From: Gillisia mitskevichiae
GTDB lineage: Bacteria > Bacteroidota > Bacteroidia > Flavobacteriales > Flavobacteriaceae
Assembly: GCF_003634585.1 (NCBI RefSeq)
Contig: NZ_RBLG01000001.1
Coordinates: 744,001-808,000 of the forward strand
Reading direction: 5' to 3'
DNA length: 64,000 nt
Of the stretch, positions 8,155 through 16,606 are shown one piece after another. Within the stretch, counting starts at the first letter, position 1, and every line of letters starts with the position of its first letter. Below the pieces are notes generated by a model, which saw only the letters and a list, made by a program, of their open reading frames with translations, had not been told where the DNA came from and made no database searches. The position numbers were made by a program, and so were the translations under genes.

Positions 8155-8955
8155 TTAAGCATTCTTGGCTTTATCCATTTGTTCCTGTGTAGCAAATTCC
8201 CAAGTTGGCATTTCATCATTTCCGGTATGCACTTCTTTAAAGGCCTGTACAATATTATTGTAGGCACCACATCTACAAATATTTCCAGACATTCTTTCTC
8301 TAATTTCTTCTTCGGAAAGGCTTAAACCAGATTGAACTTTCTTAAGATCTTCGGTTACATAACTTACTTCTCCATTTTTGGCTTCTTCTAATAGTGCTAC
8401 AGAAGAACATATTTGTCCTGGAGTACAATATCCACATTGGAAGCCATCATGTTTTAGGAATGCCTGCTGCATTGGATGCATTTCGCCATTTTTCGCTAAT
8501 CCTTCTACTGTAGTGATCTCTTTTCCTTCGCAGGTGGCTGCAAGTGTAAGGCAAGAAAGATTGCGTTTTCCGTCTATAATTACAGTGCAAGCACCGCATT
8601 GCCCATGATCACAACCTTTTTTTGTACCTGTTAATCCAAGTCTTTCTCTAAGTGCATCAAGCAAAGAAGTTCGGGAGTCTAAGGTTAATGGCTTAACCAT
8701 ATCATTCACCTTAATATTTACTTTAATCTCATTTAAGAGTGCTGTTGTTTTTTCTGGCAAGTCTTTCATAGTGTTGGCAAATAATTCTGAAGTAAAAAAA
8801 GAAGAAGCGTAAATACTTAAGCTTGCTGCGGACACTTGTTTTAAGAATTTCCTTCTTGAACTTCCATTAAGTCCCATAGCATCGAGAATCATATTCTCGT
8901 CATCACTTAAATTATCTGGATCTACAGCTTCATTCCATTTATCTATATCTTTCAT
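8155..8955 (-). CDS. PaoA/YagT-like (2Fe-2S) subunit with internal Tat motif
   Basis: This 266-residue iron-sulfur subunit starts at the ATG at 8955. A TTG at 8982 would add nine residues but is less likely. Cluster ligands are C115, C120, C123 and C135 (plant-type domain) and C174, C177, C227 and C229 (helical domain). A twin-arginine motif, SSRRKFLKQ (R34, R35), precedes a weakly hydrophobic stretch ending SELFANT. This Tat signal sits behind about 30 acidic residues, a long n-region. The complex is probably folded with its cofactors in the cytoplasm and exported as a unit, as for PaoABC. This is the first gene of the three-subunit operon. Confidence 0.92.
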   Translation of the reverse strand: MKDIDKWNEAVDPDNLSDDENMILDAMGLNGSSRRKFLKQVSAASLSIYASSFFTSELFANTMKDLPEKTTALLNEIKVNIKVNDMVKPLTLDSRTSLLDALRERLGLTGTKKGCDHGQCGACTVIIDGKRNLSCLTLAATCEGKEITTVEGLAKNGEMHPMQQAFLKHDGFQCGYCTPGQICSSVALLEEAKNGEVSYVTEDLKKVQSGLSLSEEEIRERMSGNICRCGAYNNIVQAFKEVHTGNDEMPTWEFATQEQMDKAKNA

Positions 8956-9003
8956 AAACAAGGTTTTAGGGAGGCTAGTCAATATTTTTAAAAGTAAAGA
9001 ATT

Positions 9004-9022
9004 ATAACTTTTGAAAAGTTAT
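9004..9022. promoter_or_regulatory. Perfect 9-bp inverted repeat upstream of the PaoABC-like operon
   Basis: ATAACTTTT-G-AAAAGTTAT is a perfect palindrome with a one-base centre, about 50 bp upstream of the PaoA-like ATG. It does not match the ModE consensus of E. coli. Its place and symmetry suit a dimeric regulator, but no regulator can be named. Confidence 0.4.
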
Positions 9023-9032
9023 TGATATGTTA

Positions 9033-9068
9033 AAACATTTCTTAATTTATAAAATTTAAGAAGTGTTT
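9033..9068. promoter_or_regulatory. 13-bp inverted repeat upstream of the PaoABC-like operon
   Basis: AAACATTTCTTAA (9033-9045) and TTAAGAAGTGTTT (9056-9068) are inverted with 12 of 13 positions matching and a 10-bp spacer. It lies about 80-110 bp upstream of the PaoA-like start. A shorter TTAAG/CTTAA pair precedes the IorA-like gene. Confidence 0.35.
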
Positions 9069-9311
9069 AATGATGAAATCATCAATGATTCGGAAATAAT
9101 TTTAATAATGGCGTATTAATCCTCATTTGGATTTTATGATGATAATTGCTTCTTAATAAATGATTTAGTCGGAATTTTAACTTGTTTTAACTTTAGCGGA
9201 ATTTAATGATTACTAATAGTACAGCAAATACGGCTAGAGTAAACCCTCCTATTATAGGAGAACATTTTTTCATTCTATTATATTCCAAATATTTAATCTT
9301 CAGATTTTATA

Positions 9312-9584
9312 ATGGATTATTATAGACAAAATCGATGGAATTCAAAAGCGAATAGAAATCGTGGATCTTCAGTCGAAGCCAAATCAGTAAATCGCAATCT
9401 GGATATTATTAGTAATAGATTTTATGATATCTATTAAAAATTCCTGGTCAATAAAGAAGAAATTTCTGCTTTTAAAATTAAAGATAAGTACCTAGGAATT
9501 AAATTGTCAGAAATCCATAATTGTGACGTCGCAGAACATGATTCTAGAATGAAAGATTTCATGGCCAAAAAGAATTTTTACTGA
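9312..9584 (+). pseudogene. Possible decayed small ORF with one in-frame stop
   Basis: An ATG at 9312 opens 41 codons (MDYYRQNRWNSKANRN at the start) ended by TAA at 9435. The same frame continues with 48 further sense codons (KFLVNKEEISAFKIKDKYLG and on) to TGA at 9582. Both halves have a charged, protein-like composition. This is consistent with a small gene broken by a nonsense mutation, but no family is recognised and chance is possible. The rest of the 8983-9674 gap shows only the inverted repeats near its left end and no other gene. Confidence 0.25.
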
Positions 9585-9674
9585 ATAATCTATAAATCAG
9601 AAAAAGGAAATTCCCAAATAAGTATTGCGAGATTCAGAGTTCGATATTTAGAACTTTTCAGTTAACTTCTTTAT

Positions 9675-10022
9675 TTAATGAGTATACTTTTTCTCAGTCC
9701 GCATAAGATAAGCTGCAGTAACTAAAACCGCCCCAGCTAAAACTCCTAAAGTTGGTTTGCTGGTAATGTATTGTTTGAGTTTTGATGGTTTGTTACTTTG
9801 CTCGATATATTTTCTAAAACCCAGTTCTTGAGCTTTAGTGAAATTAACATCAGGTAGGTATTTACCATCACCTTGTTTAATGATCTTATATTGAAGCAAC
9901 TCTTTATAAGCGGCTTCAAATTCTGATGGATATTCTATAATATCCTCAATCTCCCCTTCGTATTTTATAATAAGTAAGATTACTTCGGCAGTTTGATAAA
10001 TATCTTTTTTTTCTTCTTCCAT
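9675..10022 (-). CDS. Hypothetical protein with C-terminal membrane anchor
   Basis: This 115-residue protein is not recognised. The first 70 or so residues are helical and acidic (MEEEKKDIYQTAEVILLIIK at the start) and could form a small winged-helix-like fold. A basic linker (NKPSKLKQYITSKP) precedes one hydrophobic segment, LGVLAGAVLVTAAYLM (about 91-106), and a short charged tail. This suggests a cytoplasmic domain tethered to the inner membrane by its C terminus. It is transcribed divergently from the channel gene that starts 186 bp away, so the two may share a regulatory region. Confidence 0.7.
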   Translation of the reverse strand: MEEEKKDIYQTAEVILLIIKYEGEIEDIIEYPSEFEAAYKELLQYKIIKQGDGKYLPDVNFTKAQELGFRKYIEQSNKPSKLKQYITSKPTLGVLAGAVLVTAAYLMRTEKKYTH

Positions 10023-10207
10023 TTTATGAAAAATTATTAAAACAAAGATAATGTATTAGGGCTTTTATAGAAATTGGAAAATATAAAGTTGTATTAAATT
10101 TACATCCTTTACTGAATACAAAATTAAAGCAGTAATTGTTGAAATAGCTTTTAATTAGCTTCAGCCAAAAAAAAAGCATATTTTGGGATTTCACTTAAAC
10201 TTGGATT

Positions 10208-11287
10208 ATGAAATCTATAATTAGCCTATGTATATTCAGCATTTTCTTTTTTTCAGAAATAGGGATGGCACAGGAAATAGATTCAATACAATCTCCAGGC
10301 GTAAATGGTAAACTTGTTATAGGTATTACTGAAACACCTCCATTTATAGTAAAAGAGGGTAATGAATTTTCTGGATTAAGTATTGCCTCGTGGGAACTGG
10401 TTAATGAAACTCTCAACTTGGAATATGAATATAAAACCTACCCTTCACTTATACATTTAATGGAGGCCGTTGAAAATAATGAGGTAGATTTAAGTATTAA
10501 TCCTGTGACGGTGACAAATCCAAGAATGAAACGCTTGGATTTCTCCCAACCATATTTCATTTCCTATACGGGTATCGCAAAAAAAAGTGAAACCATGATT
10601 TGGTCTTATCTTGTAAACATGTTTAGCTGGAAATTTTTATCGGCTATACTAATTCTTTTAGGAGTAATTCTTCTTTTTGGGTTTCTTGTATGGCTATTTG
10701 AAAGAAAAAAAAATAATGAAGAATTTGGAGATGGGGTAAAAGGAATTTTCCATGGTTTTTGGTGGAGCGCTGTAACTATGACTACTGTGGGATACGGGGA
10801 TAAATCACCTAAAACCTTTGGTGGTCGCTTTATTGGGCTTATTTGGATGTTTATGGCAATAATAATGATCTCTAGTTTAACCGCGGGAATAGCATCTTCA
10901 CTTACGGTTCAAAATATTTCAGACGAGATAAATAATATTCAGGATTTGGATAATTTTGAAGTAATTACGGTAGCCGGATCAAGTGCGCAAGAACTTCTTA
11001 ATCAATATAACATTAGAAGTGAAGAAGTAGCAAACGAAAAGGAGGGGATTCAAAAAATTCAGGATAAAGAGTCTGCTTTGTTTGTTTATGATCAGCCTAT
11101 ATTAAAATTCGAAATCGACAGAAGAAATTTGAATGATGAGCTTGAGGTCCTTCAGCAGACATTAAAAAGAGATTATTACAGTTATAGTTTTCCGAAAGGA
11201 TCGATGCTTGTGGGAGAAATTAACCCAGTACTTATCGCCACTTTAAAATCTATGGAATGGAACAATCTGATTAAAAATTATCAATAA
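10208..11287 (+). CDS. Ionotropic-glutamate-receptor-like potassium channel (GluR0 type)
   Basis: This 359-residue protein combines a solute-binding domain with an ion pore. A signal peptide (MKSIISLCIFSIFFFSEIGMAQ) leads to the first half of a periplasmic bilobed domain, with GKLVIGITETPPF and NPRMKRLDFSQPYF. A first membrane helix (about 138-162) follows, then a pore loop TMTTVGYGDKSP with the K+ filter residues G195, Y196 and G197. The second helix ends in SSLTAGIASSLT, recalling the SYTANLAA motif of animal receptors. The rest completes the binding domain. This S1-M1-P-M2-S2 order is that of GluR0 from Synechocystis. It probably opens a K+ path when an amino acid or similar ligand binds outside the inner membrane. 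The ligand is unknown. It appears monocistronic. Confidence 0.9.
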   Translation: MKSIISLCIFSIFFFSEIGMAQEIDSIQSPGVNGKLVIGITETPPFIVKEGNEFSGLSIASWELVNETLNLEYEYKTYPSLIHLMEAVENNEVDLSINPVTVTNPRMKRLDFSQPYFISYTGIAKKSETMIWSYLVNMFSWKFLSAILILLGVILLFGFLVWLFERKKNNEEFGDGVKGIFHGFWWSAVTMTTVGYGDKSPKTFGGRFIGLIWMFMAIIMISSLTAGIASSLTVQNISDEINNIQDLDNFEVITVAGSSAQELLNQYNIRSEEVANEKEGIQKIQDKESALFVYDQPILKFEIDRRNLNDELEVLQQTLKRDYYSYSFPKGSMLVGEINPVLIATLKSMEWNNLIKNYQ

Positions 11288-11288
11288 T

Positions 11289-11310
11289 CGGATGTTTTTT
11301 TCATCCGTAT
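11289..11310 (+). terminator. Possible weak terminator after the channel gene
   Basis: CGGATG (11289-11294) pairs with CATCCG (11302-11307) around a loop of seven T. It lies directly after the channel stop codon, but there is no clear T-tract after the stem. Confidence 0.3.
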
Positions 11311-11369
11311 ATTCATAAGCTATTTAAAGCCTACATAAAAAATTTAAAATCATCTTTTATATAAAGTCC

Positions 11370-12254
11370 TTAAGTAGAGGGTTTAAAGAATTTAGTCCAA
11401 ACCTTAATTAAAAGTTTAATTATTAGTAAAACAACTATACCAACAACTAACCCCACCAGAAACTCAATTATTATACTAGGAATATTTTCAGTAAAACCAT
11501 GAAAATAAGGCGTGTTATGCACAAAAATCCCACCAGAAACTAGTAGAAGTGCTATAGTACCAATTACAGAGAGACTCTTAATAACTATTGGTAATGCATT
11601 TACTAGAAACCTTCCTATAATATCCGAAATACTATCATTTCTATCATTTAATGATATAAGTTTTGCCCCAAAATTATCCATTCTAATAATTAGTGCAACA
11701 ATTCCATAAACACCAACTGTGGCAACTAAGGCTATAATAGTAACAACAATAATTTGAATATTTAAAGCTTCACTTGCTACAGTACCTAAAGCTATAATCA
11801 CTATTTCTACGGAAAGTATAAAATCTGTTATGATCGCCGATTTTATTTTTTCTTTCTCCAAACTTAAAGCTTCTTCTTTGGTGATTTCTTTTAGTTCTGG
11901 TTTTGCTGTTTCATGATGATGAGGAAATATCCATTCATAAATTTTTTCAGCACCTTCATAAGCCAAGTACAAACCTCCTAGTAATAAAATTACTGTGATA
12001 GCGGATGGTAATAACCAACTTAGTAAGAAGGCCAAGGGTAGGATAATTAGTTTATTTAGGAGAGAACCTTTTGTAATAGCCCATAAAACTGGTATTTCCC
12101 GAGAAGATATGAAGCCCGAAGCTTTTTCCGCATTAACGGCCAGATCATCACCCAATATGCCGGCAGTTTTTTTACCAGCTAATTTCCCCATTACTGCAAC
12201 ATCATCCATAAGTGCTGCAACATCATCTAAAAGTGCAAAAAAGCCTGAAGCCAT
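11370..12254 (-). CDS. DUF808 family inner-membrane protein (YedI-like)
   Basis: This 294-residue protein begins MASGFFALLDDVAALMDDVA, which is characteristic of the DUF808/YedI family. Several hydrophobic segments are visible: around 62-85 (LIILPLAFLLSWLLPSAITV), about 143-160, 165-190, 213-232 and 250-283. A His- and Glu-rich loop (FPHHHETAKPELKEITKEEA) sits between the second and third. The length is normal for the family. Function is not established. It stands alone, convergent with the channel gene. Confidence 0.85.
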   Translation of the reverse strand: MASGFFALLDDVAALMDDVAVMGKLAGKKTAGILGDDLAVNAEKASGFISSREIPVLWAITKGSLLNKLIILPLAFLLSWLLPSAITVILLLGGLYLAYEGAEKIYEWIFPHHHETAKPELKEITKEEALSLEKEKIKSAIITDFILSVEIVIIALGTVASEALNIQIIVVTIIALVATVGVYGIVALIIRMDNFGAKLISLNDRNDSISDIIGRFLVNALPIVIKSLSVIGTIALLLVSGGIFVHNTPYFHGFTENIPSIIIEFLVGLVVGIVVLLIIKLLIKVWTKFFKPST

Positions 12255-12457
12255 AGGTTGTTTTTAAATTTTGAACAAGATACATGGAAGTTCATAATTA
12301 TTTATTCGCTTAACAATTTTTTTAGAAATAGTTAATCTAAATAATCATGAACATTTTTAATAAATGTACCTAATTGTATTTATGAGATTTACCTTCAGTA
12401 AGCCATATAGATAGAGTGGATAGATCTAAAATTTAGATTTATTAGAAGCATTAAATA

Positions 12458-12480
12458 ATCCTCATTTAGGATAATGAGGG
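12458..12480 (-). terminator. Possible terminator after the VWA gene
   Basis: CCTCATT (12460-12466) pairs with AATGAGG (12473-12479), directly after the stop of the VWA gene on the minus strand. The following T-tract is weak. Confidence 0.4.
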
Positions 12481-12482
12481 TC

Positions 12483-14267
12483 TTAATTATCTTCTGCTAA
12501 ATTTTCATTCATACTTTCATAGCTTTTCACAAGTCTAATGAATTCAGCTCTATATCCTTCGCTATCTTTACCTCTTCCGTTTTCAGCGAGCTTCAATACC
12601 ATAGCTAGGTTTTTTCCATTGGTAAATTCAGATTCCCTGAGATTCATTCCGAAAAGAGCTACGGCCGATATGAAATTAAAATCTTCAGAGGGAGCTTTTT
12701 CCGAACTGGTATTTACGATACTTTCTATCACTTTACTTTTCTTGCCAGTAGGTTCCTTATATCTAAATTTCACTGTTAATAATTCTTCAGAATTCTTGCC
12801 TTTAGAAACCTGTTGACTGTATTTATAATCGTCTACGACTTTTAAATAGTCACTTTTACTACCATGCGGAATGATCTCATAGATTGCAGTAACATTATGT
12901 CCGCTGCCTAATTCCCCCGCATCTTTTTTGTCATCTTTAAAATCTTCATCATTCAATAATCTGTTTTCATAGCCTATTAATCGGAAAGCTTCAACATTCT
13001 CTGGATTAAATTCAACTTGAATCTTTACGTCCTTAGCTATGGTATACATAGTGCCGCCAAACTCGGTTCCTAAAACTCTCTGGGCTTCTTGCATAGAATC
13101 TATGTAGGCATGATTACCATTTCCAGCTTGAGCGAGTGTTTCCAGTTTAGAATCCTTATAATTTCCCATTCCAAAGCCAAGAGCGGTTAAAAAAACGCCG
13201 CTTTCTCTCTGCTCTATTATTAAATCTTTCATTGCACTGTCGCTTTGCAATCCCACATTAAAATCTCCATCGGTAGCAAGTATAACACGGTTATTTCCGT
13301 TTTTAATAAAGTTATCGCGTGCAATTTGGTAAGCAAGTTCTATTCCTTGGCCACCAGCAGTAGATCCGCCAGCATTTAATTTATTTAATGCTTCTTTTAT
13401 TTTATTTTTCTGGTTTCCAGATGTTGGTTCTAAAACGATTCCTGCAGCACCAGCATAAACCACTATTGAGATCTTATCTTGCTCTCTTAGTTGATTTGTA
13501 AGTAAGCTGAAGGCCGATTTCAATAACGGAAGCTTATTTGGTTGGCCCATAGATCCAGACACATCTAATAGAAAAACAAGATTAGATGGAGGTACATTAT
13601 CCAGAGGAATCTCTTTTCCCTTAATTCCAATCTTCACGAGTTTGGTGTCGCTGTTCCAAGGAGTTTGTATGAGTTCTGTTTGTATGGAGAATGGATCATT
13701 TCCTTTTGGTTGCTTATAATCGTAATTGAAATAATTCACCATTTCTTCGATTTTTACAGCATCCTTTGGGATCTCACTACCAGTATTGATCATTCTTCTA
13801 ATATTGCTATAACCCGCCTTGTCTACATCAATAGAAAAGGTGGAAAGGGGAGAAGTTTTTACTAATTTGAATTTGTTTTCCTCTATTTCTTTATAAGATT
13901 CATTTGCAGTGATATGTTCTCTAAAACTAGAGACTCCTCTAATTTTAATTTGTTTTGAATAACCAGAGACTATTACCTCATCAAGGCTGGAATTATCATT
14001 CTCTAATACCACATTTAGTACTGTTTTATTTCCTACAGTTAGTTTTTTCATTTTTAGTCCTATAAAACTAAATACCAGTATATCACCTTCTTCTGCCTCT
14101 ATAGAATATTTTCCATCTATATCTGTTTGAACACCATTTGCAGAGCCTTCAACGATAATATTTACGGCAGGTAATGGTAATCCCTGATCATCGGTGACTA
14201 TTCCTGTAATAGTTTTTGCTTGAATATTAATGCTAATGAAGAATACTAGAATGTAAATTAATTTCAT
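12483..14267 (-). CDS. VWA domain protein of the YfbK type with an N-terminal CarboxypepD_reg-like domain
   Basis: This 594-residue exported protein has a signal peptide (MKLIYILVFFISINIQAK). A carboxypeptidase-regulatory-like beta sandwich follows (TITGIVTDDQGLPLPAVNI to about residue 92), as in TonB receptors and other Bacteroidota surface proteins. Next come a YfbK-type N-terminal domain (STFSIDVDKAGYSNIRRMIN) and a von Willebrand factor A domain with the MIDAS motif DVSGSMG, whose Asp and Ser residues bind a metal. The C-terminal part matches DUF3520. VWA domains bind protein partners through the metal site; the partner here is unknown. The CarboxypepD_reg/VWA combination is common in this phylum. 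No neighbouring gene suggests a pathway. Confidence 0.88.
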   Translation of the reverse strand: MKLIYILVFFISINIQAKTITGIVTDDQGLPLPAVNIIVEGSANGVQTDIDGKYSIEAEEGDILVFSFIGLKMKKLTVGNKTVLNVVLENDNSSLDEVIVSGYSKQIKIRGVSSFREHITANESYKEIEENKFKLVKTSPLSTFSIDVDKAGYSNIRRMINTGSEIPKDAVKIEEMVNYFNYDYKQPKGNDPFSIQTELIQTPWNSDTKLVKIGIKGKEIPLDNVPPSNLVFLLDVSGSMGQPNKLPLLKSAFSLLTNQLREQDKISIVVYAGAAGIVLEPTSGNQKNKIKEALNKLNAGGSTAGGQGIELAYQIARDNFIKNGNNRVILATDGDFNVGLQSDSAMKDLIIEQRESGVFLTALGFGMGNYKDSKLETLAQAGNGNHAYIDSMQEAQRVLGTEFGGTMYTIAKDVKIQVEFNPENVEAFRLIGYENRLLNDEDFKDDKKDAGELGSGHNVTAIYEIIPHGSKSDYLKVVDDYKYSQQVSKGKNSEELLTVKFRYKEPTGKKSKVIESIVNTSSEKAPSEDFNFISAVALFGMNLRESEFTNGKNLAMVLKLAENGRGKDSEGYRAEFIRLVKSYESMNENLAEDN

Positions 14268-14707
14268 AATTGAAGATTTAATTAATATTTCAGAAGGTAG
14301 GGCAACCGAAGGTTAGATGTTTGCTTTTGTTATCTACAATTTTTAAGCCGAACTTTTTACTTAAGCCTATTAAATATAAGTAACATGCTTTTTTAAATTA
14401 GGATATTTTGTAATTATAGAACTTTAAAACTAAAAAAAAACACATTAAAATTGAAGTGGTCTCACTAGCAACATTAACTATTACTTAGAAGGATAAATAG
14501 TCAAAAAACATTTTCCTTTTACTTTTTTAGGTAGCTTTTTATTTATTAATGTATTGGATTACAGCATTTAGGGATTATGAACTGGAATAATCAGAATTTT
14601 TAAATTTTAAGAACATTCTAAGCTTTCCTTTGGTAATGGCAGGGAATAAATTTCTAAATTTGGGGCACACAACAAAACCTTAATTTAACCCTATAACACA
14701 ACACCTC
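14268..14707. other. Divergent intergenic region between the VWA gene and prs
   Basis: This 440-bp AT-rich gap lies between divergent genes. Apart from a likely prs promoter at its right end (14629-14662), no gene, RNA, repeat or hairpin was seen. Confidence 0.5.
14629..14662 (+). promoter_or_regulatory. Predicted prs promoter (Bacteroidota type)
   Basis: TTTG at 14629-14632 and TAAATTTG at 14655-14662 match the -33 and -7 consensus, with a 22-bp spacer that is slightly long. The predicted leader to the prs ATG is about 40 nt. Confidence 0.4.
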
Positions 14708-15649
14708 ATGCCAAATGTAATTCCCGAAGCCAAGATTTTTAATTGCACCCAAAGTAGAGCACTTGCAGAAAAAATAGCTGTAGCCTACGGCGCACCACTG
14801 GGAAATGTAATAACGAGTACTTATAGTGATGGAGAATTCCAACCATCTTTCGAAGAATCTGTTAGAGGTTCTCGTGTTTTCATTATTGGGTCTACACATC
14901 CAGGAGCAGATCACTTAATGGAAATGTTATTAATGTTGGATGCAGCTAAAAGAGCTTCAGCTAGACATATTACTGCAGTTCTGCCATATTTTGGATGGGC
15001 AAGACAGGATCGCAAAGATAAACCTAGAGTTCCAATTGCAGCTAAAATGGTTGCTAGTATTTTAGAAACTGCGGGAGCAACTAGAATAATCACCATGGAT
15101 CTTCATGCAGATCAAATTCAAGGATTTTTTGAAAAACCGGTAGATCATTTATTTGCATCTACTGTCTTCTTGCCTTATTTAAGAAGCTTAAATCTAGAAA
15201 ATCTTACGATCGCTTCCCCAGATATGGGTGGCTCTAAAAGAGCATATGCTTATTCTAAAGCTATGGAAAGTGATGTAGTTATATGTTATAAGCAACGCGC
15301 TAAGGCAAATGTGATCTCACACATGGAACTTATAGGAGATGTAACTGGAAAAAATGTAGTATTGGTAGATGATATGGTAGATACTGCCGGAACCCTTACT
15401 AAAGCTGCAGATGTTATGATGGAAAAAGGAGCAATTAGCGTAAGAGCTATTTGTACTCATCCTGTACTTTCTGGAGAGGCCTATGATAGGATAGAAAAAT
15501 CACAGTTATTAGAATTAATTGTAACAGATTCTATTCCATTAAAACAAAAATGCGATAAGATTAGAGTTGTAAGCTGTGCCGATCTATTTGCAGATGTAAT
15601 GAATCGGGTACACAATAATAAATCTATCAGCTCAAAATTTATTATGTAA
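14708..15649 (+). CDS. prs: Ribose-phosphate pyrophosphokinase
   Basis: This 313-residue enzyme makes phosphoribosyl pyrophosphate from ribose 5-phosphate and ATP for nucleotide, histidine and NAD synthesis. Landmarks are FSDGEF-like TYSDGEFQPSFEESVRG near residue 40, the ATP-binding PYFGWARQDRKDKPR (about 97-111), DLHADQIQGFF, and the PRPP loop VVLVDDMVDTAGTLTKAA. Length and motif order are those of class I PRPP synthetase. The start ATG at 14708 follows a short leader. It lies upstream of rplY, an order common in this phylum. Confidence 0.97.
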   Translation: MPNVIPEAKIFNCTQSRALAEKIAVAYGAPLGNVITSTYSDGEFQPSFEESVRGSRVFIIGSTHPGADHLMEMLLMLDAAKRASARHITAVLPYFGWARQDRKDKPRVPIAAKMVASILETAGATRIITMDLHADQIQGFFEKPVDHLFASTVFLPYLRSLNLENLTIASPDMGGSKRAYAYSKAMESDVVICYKQRAKANVISHMELIGDVTGKNVVLVDDMVDTAGTLTKAADVMMEKGAISVRAICTHPVLSGEAYDRIEKSQLLELIVTDSIPLKQKCDKIRVVSCADLFADVMNRVHNNKSISSKFIM

Positions 15650-15769
15650 TAGGTTGCAAGGGCTATAACTTATATGGATAGCTAAATTGAAACGGCATTT
15701 AAATAATTCCATTTCAGTATTTTATACTATCAAAAAAAGTCGCACCTTTGCACACTAAAATTTTTTATA

Positions 15770-16408
15770 ATGAAATCAATCACGATCAACGGATCTAAAA
15801 GAGAAAGCGTAGGTAAGAAAGTTACTAAAGCCTTACGTAATGCTGGAAAGGTTCCTTGCGTAGTATACGGAGGAGGCGAACCATTACATTTTTCAGCAGA
15901 TGAAATTGCCTTCAAAAACCTTGTATACACACCAGATGTGCATACTGTGGTAATTACTTTGGAAGGTGGGGAGAAAATTGATGCTGTTCTTCAGGACATC
16001 CAATTTCACCCGGTAACCGATGCTATCCTACACATGGATTTCTATCAAATATTTGACGATAAGGAAATCACTATGGAAATTCCTGTACATACTAAAGGTA
16101 CTGCACGTGGAGTTAAAAATGGTGGAGTTTTACGTTACAACTTACGTCGTTTAAAAGTTAAAGGTCTTCCAGGAAATCTTCCAGATTTTATTGAAGCCGA
16201 TGTGACCTCTCTTAAGATTGGAAACAAATTATATGTAACTGCTTTATCAAATGATGGTTACACAATCAATCACCCAGATAATACTGTAGTTTGTCAAGTT
16301 AAGACATCTCGTAATATTACTGCTGAACTTGATGAAGATGAAGATGAAGTTGCTGCAGATGAAGTACCAGCTACTGAGGTAGATGATGCTGCTGCTGTAA
16401 AAGAGTAA
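15770..16408 (+). CDS. rplY: 50S ribosomal protein L25/general stress protein Ctc
   Basis: This 212-residue protein binds 5S rRNA in the large subunit. The N-terminal L25 domain has [20 protein letters not shown] and [14 protein letters not shown]; the following TL5/Ctc beta domain contains [12 protein letters not shown] and [13 protein letters not shown]. The C terminus is a strongly acidic tail ([19 protein letters not shown]), typical of the long Ctc form. A CACCTTTG box at 15743-15750, one base off the -7 consensus, precedes it by 20 bp. A strong terminator follows, so prs and rplY may form one unit or two. Confidence 0.95.
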   Translation: MKSITINGSKRESVGKKVTKALRNAGKVPCVVYGGGEPLHFSADEIAFKNLVYTPDVHTVVITLEGGEKIDAVLQDIQFHPVTDAILHMDFYQIFDDKEITMEIPVHTKGTARGVKNGGVLRYNLRRLKVKGLPGNLPDFIEADVTSLKIGNKLYVTALSNDGYTINHPDNTVVCQVKTSRNITAELDEDEDEVAADEVPATEVDDAAAVKE

Positions 16409-16430
16409 TCTTTCACTTAGCATAAAATTT

Positions 16431-16476
16431 AAAAGCATTCCAGTTCCGATTCAGTCGGGATTCGGAATGCTTTTTT
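16431..16476 (+). terminator. Rho-independent terminator after rplY
   Basis: AAAAGCATTCC (16431-16441) pairs with GGAATGCTTTT (16464-16474), with a further CCGA/TCGG stem inside the loop and a T-tract after. It lies 23 bp beyond the rplY stop. Confidence 0.85.
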
Positions 16477-16606
16477 ATTTAAAAATAATTCGATTTGCGT
16501 TTTAAATCTTATTTCTGAAGCGATTAAAAATCAATTATTAAAAGTCTCATCTAAAATTGGTAAGGCGAAGAATATTATTAATTTTATCTTTACCAAAACA
16601 AACTCC

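Noticed and set aside
8983-9200. Possible Moco riboswitch before the PaoABC-like operon
   Set aside because: No conserved Moco-RNA elements could be recognised; only inverted repeats are visible.
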